Source: Desulfonatronum lacustre DSM 10312
Lineage (GTDB): Bacteria; Desulfobacterota; Desulfovibrionia; Desulfovibrionales; Desulfonatronaceae
Direction: 5' to 3'
Assembly: GCF_000519265.1 (NCBI RefSeq)
Contig: NZ_KI912608.1
Coordinates: forward strand, 2,637,313 to 2,701,312
Length of the DNA: 64,000 nt
Positions 1 through 10,700 of the stretch are shown here, piece after piece (position 1 is the stretch's first letter; each line of letters starts with the position of its first letter). Under the pieces are notes generated by a model. The model saw only the letters and a program-made list of their open reading frames with translations, did no database searches and was not told the origin of the DNA. A program made the translations under genes and the position numbers.

Positions 1-2
1 CG

Positions 3-125
3 GCCAAAGGCTTCGTCCATGCCGTGGCCAAGTTGAATCAACGGAACCGCGCGGATCATTTGAATCAGGGCAAGCCGATCCTGCTTCTGGATCTGGACGC
101 GGTGACGCGGAAGACGGATGAATGA
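3..125 (+). CDS. cheW: CheW-like coupling protein, C-terminal end (partial)
   Basis: The window opens inside an open frame that ends at TGA 123-125 and encodes about 40 residues. The tail reads KPILLLDLDAVT close to its end, which resembles the last beta strand of CheW domains, where an ILLLD-type segment is followed by a short charged tail. A CheW protein would couple receptors to CheA at the inner membrane. Its position directly upstream of STAS, CheY, CheA and receptor genes supports the call. Only the end is visible, so it could equally be the C-terminal CheW domain of a CheV- or CheA-type protein. Confidence 0.6.
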   Translation, partial: AKGFVHAVAKLNQRNRADHLNQGKPILLLDLDAVTRKTDE

Positions 126-200
126 AGTACAAAGCGGCGGATGGCGTGCCGGAAATCAGCGCTGAAGACCGGCCCGCCCCCCGATAAACCCGAGGAAGCC

Positions 201-545
201 ATGCGAATAGATACGGACGCCGGAACCTTGCGTGTTGTTTTGCCGGAAGATTGCCTGATTTTCGAAGTCGAAGCGCATGCCCAATTGTTGGCCGAGGCCC
301 AATGGGACGCCGCGAGCATCAATCAGGTGGTCGTGGACCTGGGCGCGGTTCAGTCCATGGACACGGCGTATTATCAATTGGTGCTGTGCATCGAACGGAC
401 GGCCCGGGACATGAACGTCCCCTGTTTGCTGGAGAATGTCGGCCCGGCCTTCCGGGAACTCCAGGAGTTGTACGGCCTGCGGTTGTCCGTGGACCAGGAC
501 CAAGCCGACGGCCCCAATCTTCAAGAGCAAGGAGAACACCCATGA
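201..545 (+). CDS. STAS-domain protein (anti-sigma-factor-antagonist type)
   Basis: A 114-residue protein made of a single STAS domain. The core VVVDLGAVQSMDTAYYQLVL matches the SpoIIAA/RsbV strand-loop-helix, with Thr after Asp where those proteins carry the phosphorylated Ser. ATG 201 was chosen because GAGGAA lies a few bases upstream; an upstream ATG at 141 has no comparable site. The stop overlaps the start of cheY (ATGA, 542-545), implying translational coupling. STAS proteins work as phosphorylation-switched partners. A possible cognate kinase is the RsbT-like ATPase at 4859. Role in chemotaxis is inferred from position only. Confidence 0.8.
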   Translation: MRIDTDAGTLRVVLPEDCLIFEVEAHAQLLAEAQWDAASINQVVVDLGAVQSMDTAYYQLVLCIERTARDMNVPCLLENVGPAFRELQELYGLRLSVDQDQADGPNLQEQGEHP

Positions 546-907
546 AATCTGTTTTGATCGTTGATGACGCGGTTTCCATGCGCGGGCTGGTAGCCATGAC
601 CCTGCGCGGAGCCGGATACGAGGTTGCTGAGGCTTCGGACGGCAAGGAGGCCCTGAATGTTCTCGGCGGCGGCAAGAAGTTCGACATGATCCTGACCGAC
701 CTGAACATGCCCAACATGGACGGCATCAGCCTGATCAAGGCCGTCAAGGCCATGCCCAAGCATAAGTTTTTGCCCATCGTGATGCTGACCACGGAGAGCG
801 AGGACGGCAAGAAGCAGGAAGGCCAACAAGCTGGGGCCAAGGCCTGGATCGTCAAGCCCTTCAAGCCGGACACCCTGCTGGCCGTTGTCAAAAAAATTAT
901 TGGCTGA
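542..907 (+). CDS. cheY: CheY-type single-domain response regulator
   Basis: A 121-residue receiver domain with no output domain. The acidic pair follows the N-terminal strand (VLIVDD), the phospho-acceptor is Asp53 in ILTDLNMPNMDG, the switch Thr is in MLTTES, and the conserved Lys is in VKPFKP. Such proteins carry the phosphate from CheA to the flagellar motor or another target. The start overlaps the STAS stop, and cheA lies downstream beyond a repeat-filled gap. It is the textbook length for CheY. Confidence 0.95.
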   Translation: MKSVLIVDDAVSMRGLVAMTLRGAGYEVAEASDGKEALNVLGGGKKFDMILTDLNMPNMDGISLIKAVKAMPKHKFLPIVMLTTESEDGKKQEGQQAGAKAWIVKPFKPDTLLAVVKKIIG

Positions 908-978
908 GCATGTCCTACCGAATTGAATCAGCTTTGCTTTCAAAAAGATACTATTGGGTCACTTAGCGTTGTTGTCAG

Positions 979-1052
979 TATCGAAATCGCAATCGAAATC
1001 GAAATCGGTATCGCAATAGTTTCATGATCTATTTATTTTTTCGATTTCGACC
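979..1052. repeat. ATCGAA-hexamer hairpin repeat, locus 1
   Basis: Between cheY and cheA lies a run built on TATCGAAATCG-type hexamers (979-1019). After about 18 bases comes a short reverse-complement TCGATTTCGA arm (1039-1052). The arms can pair into a hairpin. It resembles the elements at 10962, 20754 and 28143. Confidence 0.75.
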
Positions 1053-1162
1053 CCGAGCATGCACTGCTTCGCCTTAAATTGAACGTAAACCGGACTGAAT
1101 CAATGGGACGTGCCCCGAGCACCCCCTCGAACACCCTCGAACCCTCGCACCCGGACCCTGCC

Positions 1163-3319
1163 ATGGACAATAAGAAAGACCATTACCGCCAGCAGTTTAT
1201 CATCGAGGTGGGCGACATCCTGGACACGGTCACGGAAAGCCTGCTCAAGGCCGAAGCTGATCCCGCGAATCTGGAATTGTTGCACTCCATCTTCCGTGGC
1301 GTGCACACCATCAAGGGCAGTTCGGCGATGTTCGACATGGACGAACTGGGCGCTTTCGCCCACCACCTGGAAGGGGTACTCAACGGCCTGCGTGGGAAAA
1401 GCATGGTTCTGACCGGTGAGCTGGTTGATCTGCTGTTCCAGGGACTGGATACCCTGCGGGAAATCATGGCCGCGACACTGCGCGGCGAAGCCGTCATCCC
1501 GCCGGATGACTTGGTCCGGCGCTACGCGGAGCTGATTCAGGCCGCCGGCGGCAAAACCGTTCAGCACGATCAATACGCCGCCACCAGCGAGGCAGCGGTG
1601 GTCCCGCCGCGGCTGCCCCTGGACGAGGTGAACGGCCGGGCGCTCTGGAGTTCCTTCAACGATCCGGACCACCCCCAGCGCCATGTCTATTATATCGAGC
1701 CCATGTTCGACTCGGAGCATCTGGCCAACGGCTTTGATCCTCTGGTCTTTCTGCGCAACCTCAAAGAAAACTGCTCCTTTTATCTGGCGGATTGCCGCTG
1801 TCTGATTCCGGGGATCCGGGAATACCGACCACTGGATATCTATCTGCGGGCCACCCTGATCGTGATCACGGACCTCTCTGCGGCGGAAATCCGGGACCTG
1901 GCTTATGACCCGGAGCTGATCCACGTCACGGAACTGGAACCGGACGAGAGTCAGGACAGGACCACCCGGCCCGAGGTATCGCCCACCTGGAAGCCGTTGG
2001 GCAAAATTCTGCTGGAAGAGCGCAAGATCACCGAGGAAGACCTGGATCAGGCCCTTGCCAGACAGCGCGGCGAGCGCGGCGCGAATGCCGCCGCCCCAAG
2101 CGCCCAAGGGGAGCTGAAGGTGATGCGCGTGGAGGAGTCCAAGATCGACGACTTCGGCAACACCGTGGGCGAACTGATCATCGCCCGGAATGCCTATGAC
2201 TTTCTGGTGGACCGGCTGGACCAGGCTCAGAGTCTGGAGTCCGCGGACATCAAGGCCCTCAAGGACAACCTGCGCCTGTTCGCCCGGATCACCAACGAAC
2301 TGCAGTACGGCGTGATGAACCTGCGCATGACCCCGATCCGCGGAATTTTTCAGAAATTCAGCCGGGTGGTCCGGGATATCTCCAGCAAGCAGGGCAAGCT
2401 GATTGACATGACCATCGAAGGCGGGGAGACGGAAATCGATAAGAAGGTCGCCGATATTCTTGCCGATCCGCTGATTCACATGATCCGCAACGCCTGCGAC
2501 CACGGCCTGGAGCCTCCCCAGGAGCGGATCGCGGCGGGCAAGCCGGAACGCGGTGGGCTGATGCTCAAGGCCGCGCACGAAGGCAGCAATCTGGCCCTGA
2601 CCATCACCGACGACGGCCGGGGCATTGACCGGCAACGGGTCTTCGCGAAGGCCTCGCGCAACGGCCTGCCCGTGAACGGCCCCGATGATCCGGACATTCT
2701 GGACGTCATTTTTGAGCCTGGTTTTTCCATGAAGGAAGAGGTGTCGGACATCTCCGGCCGGGGCGTGGGCATGGACGTGGTCCGCTCCACCTTGCGCGAG
2801 CTGGGGGGCACGGTGCACATCGACAGCGTCCTAGGGCAAGGCTCCACCTTCAGTCTGACCATCCCCATGAGCATGGGCGTGACCACGGCCTTGCACGTGG
2901 CCGCCGGAACGGGGGAATACGCCCTGCCCATGGACGGCGTCCTGGAGACCGTCAAGGTCGCGGCCTCGGCGATTCATGACCTTGGGGCAAGCCGGGGCAT
3001 GCACTACCGGGGCGGGATGCTGCCCGTGGCCCACTTGGCCGACCTCTTCCCCGGCAGCCGACGGAACTGGTCCGATGACGAGGATCTGCTGGTGGTGGCC
3101 CTGAACGATGCCAGGGGCCGCTACGGATTGATCATCGACAAGCTGCTGCGCAACTGTGAAATCGCCGTGAAGCCCGTTCCCGATGCGTTTTCCGAACTCT
3201 CCTTCCTGGGCGGAGTGACCATCCTTGGAGATGGCCGGGTTCTGCTGGTGCTCAACCCGGAACTTCTCGGCCAAGCCCTGCGCCATAACCATGACGAGTT
3301 GCTGTATGACCTTACTTGA
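1163..3319 (+). CDS. cheA: Chemotaxis histidine kinase CheA
   Basis: About 718 residues. Domains in order: Hpt (His48 in VHTIKGSS); a long central part (about 140-310) instead of an ordinary CheY-binding domain; inside it a short segment [20 protein letters not shown] resembling the GspE N-terminal motif; dimerisation helices; HATPase with N box [19 protein letters not shown] and GRGVGMDVV; and a C-terminal CheW domain. The open frame extends upstream to TTG 1079 and ATG 1103, but the first 28 codons are low-complexity and the Hpt domain begins right after ATG 1163. No strong ribosome site supports any of the starts. The stop overlaps the receptor start by 14 bases. Confidence 0.9.
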   Translation: MDNKKDHYRQQFIIEVGDILDTVTESLLKAEADPANLELLHSIFRGVHTIKGSSAMFDMDELGAFAHHLEGVLNGLRGKSMVLTGELVDLLFQGLDTLREIMAATLRGEAVIPPDDLVRRYAELIQAAGGKTVQHDQYAATSEAAVVPPRLPLDEVNGRALWSSFNDPDHPQRHVYYIEPMFDSEHLANGFDPLVFLRNLKENCSFYLADCRCLIPGIREYRPLDIYLRATLIVITDLSAAEIRDLAYDPELIHVTELEPDESQDRTTRPEVSPTWKPLGKILLEERKITEEDLDQALARQRGERGANAAAPSAQGELKVMRVEESKIDDFGNTVGELIIARNAYDFLVDRLDQAQSLESADIKALKDNLRLFARITNELQYGVMNLRMTPIRGIFQKFSRVVRDISSKQGKLIDMTIEGGETEIDKKVADILADPLIHMIRNACDHGLEPPQERIAAGKPERGGLMLKAAHEGSNLALTITDDGRGIDRQRVFAKASRNGLPVNGPDDPDILDVIFEPGFSMKEEVSDISGRGVGMDVVRSTLRELGGTVHIDSVLGQGSTFSLTIPMSMGVTTALHVAAGTGEYALPMDGVLETVKVAASAIHDLGASRGMHYRGGMLPVAHLADLFPGSRRNWSDDEDLLVVALNDARGRYGLIIDKLLRNCEIAVKPVPDAFSELSFLGGVTILGDGRVLLVLNPELLGQALRHNHDELLYDLT

Positions 3320-4775
3320 CCGCCTTGAAGAACCCGGCAACCGCCGCCTGTTGCTCCTCGGACTTGCCGCGGGACTGATCCTGGCCGCGATCTGGACCGT
3401 GCTGCTGACGATTTACGGCCCGACCTGGTTTGCCGGACAAAGCCCGTTTGCAACCATCCCCGCGACCGTGGGCGGCCTTGTGGCGGCCTTGCTCCTGCCC
3501 CTGGCTGCGGCTGTGGCGCGGTTCGCGCCGGCCACCAGCCGCCGACACATCCAGGAACAACACGCCGTTGGGCTGGCGGAGCAGGAAGACCGGTGGCAAC
3601 GGCGTTTGGCCCAGGAACAGGAACGGCTCCTGGACTTGGAAGTCCGCTTCCAGGCCAGTCAGGCTGAGGCGGCTGAGACCCAAGCCCATATGGAACCGTT
3701 GGCCGAAACCATGATGTCCCTGCAACGCCGGATTCACATCGCCAAACAGGTTCTGGCCGTGGCCGTGGGCCAACTCAACCATTCCACCTCCAGCATCGAA
3801 ACCGCCACGGTCCAGGTTCTCGGGCAGCTCAACGAGCTGGTGGGCAGCATGGACCGGAGCATTACCGCCAATAACCAACTGATGACCAACATCAGGCAGC
3901 GGCTGGCCCAGCACATTTCCGCGGATCAGCGCGGCACGCACAAAGACTTCGCCTTTATCCGCGACCGCTACCTGGAAACCATCAAGAAAGTGGCGTCCGA
4001 ACTGAGCCTGATCGTGGAGGGCAAGGCCGAATACGCCCGGATGCTGGATCAGATGCAAAAAATCCTGGAGGAAGTGCTCCCTTTTTCCGACGACATCGCC
4101 TTTATCGCGGACCAGACCAACCTCTTGTCCTTGAACGCGGCCATTGAGGCGGCTCGGGCCGGGGACGCCGGACGCGGCTTCTCCGTGGTCGCGGACGAGG
4201 TGCGCAAGCTGGCCCACAAATCCGCCGGATCCGCCGACAACATTCGGGAAGGGCTGGAGCGGGCCCACGCGCATATTCAGGAATCCACCCAGGCCGTGAG
4301 AGAGGCCATTTCCGTGGAAAACGCCTACGTCCACTCCACCAGCGCCCTGATGGAGGGGCTGTTTGTCTCCCTGCTGGACATTTCCACGGAAATGGAAGGC
4401 ATCATGGGCCAGACCATCGGCGAAACCTCGTCCATCCGGGACCGGATCAACTCCATGATCTTCAGTTTGCAGTTCGAGGACATCATCAAGCAGGTGGTCA
4501 GCCATGTCATCAAAGCCCTGGAGGATATGAGCGAGGACTTTGCAGGCGTTCAGAGCAAAGAAGTCTTGGAGTCCGAACTGCTCCATCTGGGCCTGCGCGA
4601 AGAGATTCTCGGCCGGCTGTCCGCCATGTACACCATGGAAACGGAGCGCACATTGGCCCACTCCATCCTTGATTTGAAGCCGGAGAAGGCGGAGCGCAAG
4701 TCGGTGAAGGTGAAGGCCAAGCCCAAGGCCGTCCAGGCCGCTTCGGAGCCGGAGGACGACGTGACGTTTTTCTGA
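3306..4775 (+). CDS. Methyl-accepting chemotaxis-type receptor without periplasmic sensor
   Basis: 489 residues. Two hydrophobic helices (about 12-34 and 48-72) are joined by a short loop, so there is no room for a periplasmic sensing domain. A coiled coil follows, then the signalling hairpin with [20 protein letters not shown] and [18 protein letters not shown] 3306 lies inside the end of cheA, so the two are probably translationally coupled; the longer frame from 3225 only shadows cheA. With no sensor domain it may read membrane state, an intracellular partner or another receptor. The acidic C-terminus has no NWETF-like CheR-docking pentapeptide. Confidence 0.88.
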   Translation: MTLLDRLEEPGNRRLLLLGLAAGLILAAIWTVLLTIYGPTWFAGQSPFATIPATVGGLVAALLLPLAAAVARFAPATSRRHIQEQHAVGLAEQEDRWQRRLAQEQERLLDLEVRFQASQAEAAETQAHMEPLAETMMSLQRRIHIAKQVLAVAVGQLNHSTSSIETATVQVLGQLNELVGSMDRSITANNQLMTNIRQRLAQHISADQRGTHKDFAFIRDRYLETIKKVASELSLIVEGKAEYARMLDQMQKILEEVLPFSDDIAFIADQTNLLSLNAAIEAARAGDAGRGFSVVADEVRKLAHKSAGSADNIREGLERAHAHIQESTQAVREAISVENAYVHSTSALMEGLFVSLLDISTEMEGIMGQTIGETSSIRDRINSMIFSLQFEDIIKQVVSHVIKALEDMSEDFAGVQSKEVLESELLHLGLREEILGRLSAMYTMETERTLAHSILDLKPEKAERKSVKVKAKPKAVQAASEPEDDVTFF

Positions 4776-4858
4776 TCCGGGATCACGGTCCCTGGACGAG
4801 TCAAGCAGGAACATCAACCAACCATCAGCCCGCCTCCGATGAACACCAAGGAGAACCC

Positions 4859-5269
4859 ATGACGGCCGCCGCAACCACGACTTTGGAAATATCCATCAGC
4901 AGCTACGAAGACATCCTGGTCGCCCGACAACACGCCCGAACCGAGGCCCAGCGCATGGGCTTCGGGATGATCAACCAGACCAAGATCGTCACCGCGGTTT
5001 CGGAGCTGGCCAGAAACATCGTCGTCCATGCCGGCAAGGGCCGGATGCGCCTCAGTCCGACGCCCAACAACAGCGGCCTGACCCTGGAATTCACGGACCA
5101 CGGTCCGGGCTTCAAGGACGTGGACCAAGCCATGAGCCGGAGCGTCAGCACCACCAATTCCCTGGGCTTGGGCCTGAGCGGGGCCCGCTCTCTGAGCGAC
5201 GCCTTTGACATTCGGTCCACGCCTGGCAAGGGCACGACCGTGACCATCACCAAATATCTGAAAAAATGA
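4859..5269 (+). CDS. RsbT/RsbW-type serine kinase-like ATPase
   Basis: 136 residues forming one HATPase domain of the anti-sigma-factor kinase type. The N box is AVSELARNIVVHAGKG, the G1 box is DHGPGF and the lid region is NSLGLGLSGARSLSD, the glycine-rich pattern of RsbT. A good ribosome site (AAGGAGA) precedes ATG 4859. Proteins of this family phosphorylate STAS partners, and a STAS protein lies 4.3 kb upstream in the same cluster. The next gene is a receiver-domain protein, so the three may form a partner-switching branch of the chemotaxis system. That linkage is inferred from context. Confidence 0.85.
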   Translation: MTAAATTTLEISISSYEDILVARQHARTEAQRMGFGMINQTKIVTAVSELARNIVVHAGKGRMRLSPTPNNSGLTLEFTDHGPGFKDVDQAMSRSVSTTNSLGLGLSGARSLSDAFDIRSTPGKGTTVTITKYLKK

Positions 5270-5288
5270 TTGGCGCGGGGGGCGGGAA

Positions 5289-5702
5289 ATGCGAACTTTG
5301 ATCGTTGACGACAGTACCGCGCGGTTCCTGCTCCAGGAGATGATCGCGCATCTGGGGAGCAACGAGGTGGCGGCCAACGGAGAGGAGGGACTGCGGGCTT
5401 TTCTTCGCGCCCATGTCGAGGGCGCTCCCTACGACTTGATTCTTCTTGATGTGATGATGCCGATCATGGATGGACTGACTGCATTGCAGGAAATCCGCAA
5501 CCAAGAGGAGGCCATGGGGATCAACCCAATGAGTCGGGTCAGGATCATCATGGTCACGGCCTCGAACAGCCCGGAAACAGTCCGGGCGGCCTATAGCAAG
5601 AACCATCACGCGGACGGATATCTGGTCAAGCCCGTGGATAAATTCCTCGTCATGGAAGTCATTCGGAGCGTTATGAGCAATTCCAGAGATCAACGCGGCT
5701 GA
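5289..5702 (+). CDS. Single-domain response regulator (second CheY-like protein)
   Basis: 137-residue receiver domain with no output domain. The first strand is TLIVDD, the phospho-acceptor is Asp54 in LILLDVMMPIMDG, the switch Thr is in IIMVTAS, and the Lys is in YLVKPVDK. It starts 19 bases after the RsbT-like gene and is almost certainly co-transcribed. It could act as a phosphate sink, a second output of CheA, or a regulator of the neighbouring ATPase. Confidence 0.9.
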   Translation: MRTLIVDDSTARFLLQEMIAHLGSNEVAANGEEGLRAFLRAHVEGAPYDLILLDVMMPIMDGLTALQEIRNQEEAMGINPMSRVRIIMVTASNSPETVRAAYSKNHHADGYLVKPVDKFLVMEVIRSVMSNSRDQRG

Positions 5703-5726
5703 ACGACTTCTCCAGCGAAAACGCCC

Positions 5727-7100
5727 TCAGTTCCCCAGGCTCTGCAACGGTGCCGGAACCCGGCCGCCCAGGTTGATGAAGCGGTCCGAGCCGCCGGAGC
5801 CGGGGACGGGGATGATCACGGCTTCGCCCAGCAGGCCGCCGAAAAAGGCTTTTTCTCCGGCTTTTTTGCCGGGAACCGGGATCAGCCGGGCCGCGGTGGT
5901 CTTGCGGTTGATCACGCCGATGGCCATCTCGTCGGCGATGATCGCGGCCAGGGTTTCGGCCGAGGTGTCGCCGGGCAGGGCGACCATGTCCAGGCCCACG
6001 GAGCAGACGCTGGTCAGGGCCTCCAGCTTGGGCAGGGTCAGGTGGCCCTCGGCCGCGGCCTGGGCGATGTTCAGGTCTTCACTGACCGGGATGAAGGCCC
6101 CGCTGAATCCGCCCACCGAGGAGCTGGCAAAGGCCCCGCCCTTTTTCACCGCGTCGTTGAGCATGGCCAGGGCCGCGGTGGAACCGGGAGCCCCGATGTG
6201 GGCCAGGCCGAGCACCTGAAAGATTTCCCCGACGGAATCCCCGACGTTGGGCGTAGGAGCCAGGGACAGGTCCACCACGCCGAAGGGCACGTTCAGGCGC
6301 TTGGCCACCTCCCGGCCGATGAGTTCGCCGATCCGGGTCACCTTGAAGGCCGTGCGCTTGATGACCTCGGAAATCTCGTCCAGGGCCAGGTGGTCGTCGG
6401 CCTCCATGGCCCGCTCCAAGGCCCGCTTGACCACGCCCGGCCCGCTCACGCCCACGTTGATCACGGCATTGGGTTCGCCCACGCCCAGATAGGCCCCGGC
6501 CATGAAGGGCACGTCCTGGGGAATGTTCGCGAAGACCCCCAGCTTGGCGCAGGCCAGGCCGTCCTGGTCCGCGGTCCTGGCCGCCGCGGCCTTGATGGTC
6601 TTGGCCAGCAAGAGCACGGCGTCCATGTTGATCCCCGCGGCGGTGGTGGCCACGTTGAAGGAGGCGCAGAGCCGGGACGTGGCGGTCAGGGCTTCCGGGA
6701 CCGCCTCAATCAGACTCAGGTCGCCCCGGGCCAACCCTTTCTCCACCAGGGCGCTGAACCCGCCGATGAAATCCACGCCCACTTCCTGGGCCGCCTGGTC
6801 CAGGGTCATGGCCGTCTGGACCAGTTCCCGGGAGGAGAACGGCGCACCGACCACGGCCATGGGGCTGACGGAAATGCGCTTGTTGACCACCGGAATCCCG
6901 TAAATATCCCCCACCTCGTCGCACACGTCCACAAGCGAAGCGGCCATTCCGGTGATCCGGGACAGCAACCGATCCTGAAACCGGCCGACATCGTGGGTGG
7001 CCAGATCGAAAAGACTCAGGCCCAAGGTCACCGTGCGCACGTCCAGATGTTCGTTGCGCAGCATTTCCAACGTGGTCAAAACTTCTTTTTCCGTCAGCAT
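5727..7100 (-). CDS. PFL family protein (UPF0210/DUF711)
   Basis: 457 residues, the usual length for the UPF0210/DUF711 family. The family is distantly related to pyruvate formate-lyase folds but has no demonstrated reaction. No glycyl-radical motif was noticed, so a PFL reaction should not be assumed. The start ATG follows a GGAGATACCAAGAT leader on the minus strand. The ACT-domain gene lies upstream 99 bases away, the usual neighbour of this family in many bacteria (UPF0237 next to UPF0210). With putA further upstream, the three genes look like one operon. Confidence 0.85.
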   Translation of the reverse strand: MLTEKEVLTTLEMLRNEHLDVRTVTLGLSLFDLATHDVGRFQDRLLSRITGMAASLVDVCDEVGDIYGIPVVNKRISVSPMAVVGAPFSSRELVQTAMTLDQAAQEVGVDFIGGFSALVEKGLARGDLSLIEAVPEALTATSRLCASFNVATTAAGINMDAVLLLAKTIKAAAARTADQDGLACAKLGVFANIPQDVPFMAGAYLGVGEPNAVINVGVSGPGVVKRALERAMEADDHLALDEISEVIKRTAFKVTRIGELIGREVAKRLNVPFGVVDLSLAPTPNVGDSVGEIFQVLGLAHIGAPGSTAALAMLNDAVKKGGAFASSSVGGFSGAFIPVSEDLNIAQAAAEGHLTLPKLEALTSVCSVGLDMVALPGDTSAETLAAIIADEMAIGVINRKTTAARLIPVPGKKAGEKAFFGGLLGEAVIIPVPGSGGSDRFINLGGRVPAPLQSLGN

Positions 7101-7199
7101 ATCTTGGTATCTCCTGGTATTGGCAAATAACGCGGAGACCGCGCTCCATCCTCGGGCTTGGTCGAAAAAAACGTATGCGAATTAAGATGAGCTATGACA

Positions 7200-7769
7200 T
7201 CAAACCCGATGCACCGTTTCAAAAATGTCCCGGTGTTGGAGGCTGAGGCGTTGGTCGAGTTCCTGGGCCTTGCCGTGGAGCGCTTCCCTGAACTGCTGCC
7301 GATCCACTGATTTGGGCACGTCCACTTCGTAGATCATGACCCACTGAGAAACATCCTCGGTTTTGACGTTGGCCCGCAAGGCCGTGATGTTCACGCCGAA
7401 CCGGGCCAGGACTCCGGTCACTCCGGCCACCAGGCCAAGCTGGTCCGGGCCGATGGTGGTGAGTACGAACGGGTCCGTCGCACCCTGGGCTGGTTTGGGC
7501 GGCGCCGCTTCTTCCATGGGCGACAACCAGAAGGTCAGTTCCTCGCCTTGAAAGCCATCCTCAAGCGCCCGCAGAACCTGTTCCCGGGCCAGGCTCTCCT
7601 GAACCGGCTGGACCACGAACATTCCGGCAAACCGGTCATGCAGGATGGTTTGCGTGGCGTCTTCGATATTGCAGCCCATTTCGGCCAACAACCCGGAAAC
7701 CCGGGCCACGATCCCCGGACGGTCCTGGCCGAAAACGGCGATCATCATTTTTTTCGTATGATTGGACAT
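7200..7769 (-). CDS. Tandem ACT-domain regulator (GcvR-like)
   Basis: 189 residues with two ACT domains. The first begins MMIAVFGQDRPGIVARVSGL and the second TTIGPDQLGLVAGVTGV; both carry the Asp-x-x-Gly ligand-binding turn. The arrangement resembles GcvR and UPF0237 proteins, which bind amino acids and act without a DNA-binding domain. It starts 3 bases after the putA stop and precedes the PFL-family gene. An amino-acid-responsive role linked to proline or glutamate is plausible but inferred. Confidence 0.8.
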   Translation of the reverse strand: MSNHTKKMMIAVFGQDRPGIVARVSGLLAEMGCNIEDATQTILHDRFAGMFVVQPVQESLAREQVLRALEDGFQGEELTFWLSPMEEAAPPKPAQGATDPFVLTTIGPDQLGLVAGVTGVLARFGVNITALRANVKTEDVSQWVMIYEVDVPKSVDRQQFREALHGKAQELDQRLSLQHRDIFETVHRV

Positions 7770-7772
7770 TAT

Positions 7773-10700
7773 TCATCCCACCCATTCATCGTCGCCGGCT
7801 ATGGGTGCGAACCCTCGGCGCATGGTGTTTTCGGTGACCACTCGCGGGTCCAGGAATTGGATCAGATAGTCCGGTCCGCCGGCCTTGGAGCCCACGCCGG
7901 ACATCTTGAAGCCCCCGAAGGGCTGGCGAAAGACCAGAGCGCCGGTGTTGTTCCGGTTCAGGTACAGGTTGCCCACGCGGAATTCGCGTTTGGCCTGTTC
8001 CAACCGTTTCGGGCTGCGGGAGAACACGCCGCCGGTCAGGGCGAAGCGGGAGTTGTTGGCCATGTCCAGGGCTTCGGTGAAGTCTTTGGCCCGCATCACG
8101 GCCAGCACCGGCCCGAAAATCTCTTCCTGGGCCGTGCGGTGTTCGGGTCGGATGCCCTCGACAATGGTCAGGGGCACGAAGCAGCCCTTTTCCGGGACCT
8201 CGCGCTGGACCACGATCCGGCCTTCCTGTTTGGCCGTTTCGATGGCCGCCCAAACATTTTTCTGCTGCCCCGTATCCACCACCGCGCCCATGAAGTTGCC
8301 GGGATGCTCGCTGGGGCCGATCTTTACGGCCAGGGCCGCTTCGCGCAGCCGGGTCATGAACCGGTCGTAGATGGCGTCCAGGACGATGACCCGGGAGCAG
8401 GCCGAACACTTCTGGCCCTGGAATCCGAAGGCCGAGTAGATTACCTGGGGCACGGCCTCGTCCAGGTCCGCGTCGTCGTCGATGATGATGGCGTTCTTGC
8501 CGCCCATCTCGGCGATGACCCGCTTGCACTGGTCCTGGCCCGGATGGACTTTGGCCGCCTTTTCGATGATTCGCAGGCCCACTTCCACGGAACCGGTGAA
8601 GGCGATGACGCTGATATCCGGATGCTCCACCAGGTAGTCGCCCATCACCCGGCTGCGGCCCGGGCAGTAGTTGAAGACGCCCTCCGGCAGGCCGATCTCC
8701 TGGAAGACCTCCACCAAGCCGTAGCCCACCAGGGAGGAGAGGGAAGAGGGCTTGTAGATCACCGGGTTGCCGGCGACGATGGCCGCGGAGACCATGCCCA
8801 TGGAAATGGCAAAGGGGAAGTTCCACGGCGCGATGACCGCGGCGATGCCCTTGGGCTGATAAAACAATTCGTTGACCTCGCCCGGGGCGTTGCCCATCCT
8901 GCGGGGCACGCCCAGACGGATCATCTCCCGGGCGTAGTATTCCAGAAAGTCCACGGCCTCGGCCACGTCGTTGTAGGCCTGGTCCCACTGCTTGCCCACC
9001 TCCAGGACCTGCCAGGCGGACAGCTCATAGACCCTGCGACGGCAGACGTCCGCGGCCTTGAACAGGTACGCGGCCCGCTCCTCGGGGGACGTGTCCCGCC
9101 AACCGGGCAGGGCCTTGCGGGCCGCATCCAGGGCCTGGTCCACTTCCTCCCGGCCGGCCTGGCAGACCTGGCCCAGGACTTCGTCCGGATCCGCCGGGTT
9201 ATAGGAAGCGATGAGATCCTGGGTGAAGACCTCTTTGCCGCCGATGAACACCGGCCAGTTCTTGCCCTTTTGGGCGCGGACCTTGGCAATGGCCTCGGGG
9301 AAGGCGCTACGGGCCTCGGGCACGGTGAAGTCCACCAGAGGCATGTTCTTGAAGGCGGAAGCGCCCAGGGGGTTGCCGGTGGAGGTTTCCGGAGCAAAGG
9401 CCCTGGCCTTGTCCCGCTCCAGGGTCTTCAGAGGATTTTCCAGGAGCCGGTCCATGTCCGCCTGATCCGCGAAGCTCTGCTTCAGGAAAGACTCGTTGGC
9501 CGTGTTTTCCAGCAGCCTGCGTACCAGGTACGCCATGCCCGGCAGCAGCTCGCCGTAGGGGCAGTACAGCCGGACCCGGTCGGCCACGTTCTTCAGGCCT
9601 TTGCGCACGGGTTCGGCCATGCCGTAGAGCACCTGAAATTCGTAGCGCTCCGGGGGGACCCCGAGGTCCTTGGCCGTTTCCATAACCATGGAAATGGACC
9701 TGATGTTGTGGGAACCGCACTGAAAATAAATCAGGTTCTGTTGTTCCAGAATCATCCGGGCGTGGCGCTCAAAAGCCGCGTCGGTCTCCGGCTTTTTGGT
9801 CCAGACCGGGACGGGCCAGCCGTTCTGAACCGCGACGATGGTTTCCTGATCCCAGTAGGCCCCTTTGACCAGGCGGATGCCGATGGGCAGGTTTTGGGCC
9901 TTGGCCCAGTCGATCAGGTCTTTCAGGTCCTCGTCCGTGCAGCGCAGATAGGACTGGAGCACGATGCTCAGGTGCGGATAATCCCGGAACTCCGGCTCGG
10001 TGCGTAGCCGCTTGAACAGCTCCAGGGTGGCTTCCTTGAACTTGAGGGATTCCATGTCAATGCACAGCGCGCCGCCCAGTTCCTTGACCCGGGCGTAGAT
10101 GGGCCGCAACCGGGAGAGGATGCCCCGCACCGTGTCCTCCACGTCCACGGCCTTGGCTTGGGAGTAGAGGGCCGAGGGCTTGATGGAGACGTTCAGCCGG
10201 GGCGTGTGGCCCCAGTCCAGATCCGCGGACGCGCCGCCGGAGGACGCGAGGGGCTTCCAGGAGGATTGGACCTTGGCCAGGGCGTCCAGCAGTTCCATGT
10301 ACCCGTCCATGTAGGCCTGGGCCTCCTCCTCGCTGACCGTGGCCTCGCCCAGCAGGTCCACGGTGAAAGCAAAGCCGTCCTTGCGGATTTTTTGCAGACT
10401 GGAAACGGCTTCTTTGGTGTTCTGGCCGATGATGAACTGACGGGCCATGCCCTCGATGTTGGAACGGATGAGCTTGCCCATGGCCTTGGCCGCGAAGGCC
10501 CCGAACAAGCCACCGGACTTTTCCGCGCCCCATTTCAGGACCGCGGGAATGTCCCCGCTGCCCTGGCCGGAGAAATATTCCTCAATATGACGCTGCAAGG
10601 ACTCGGACGTGTTCAGGTAGGGAAGCACGTCCACGAACCGGAACAACTGGACCTTGAAGTCCTCGTTCTGCATGGCCCAATCCATGACCTTGCCGGTCCA

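Noticed and set aside
1079-1162. N-terminal extension of CheA
   Set aside because: The 28 extra codons are Pro/Ser-rich, start at TTG without a ribosome site and lie outside the Hpt domain.
5727-7100. Active pyruvate formate-lyase
   Set aside because: Despite the family name there is no glycyl-radical motif or activase gene nearby; the family has no proven PFL activity.
7548-10007. Plus-strand open frame of 819 codons across putA
   Set aside because: It is antisense to the well-conserved putA and its product is a His/Gly/Gln-rich composition artefact of GC-rich codon positions.
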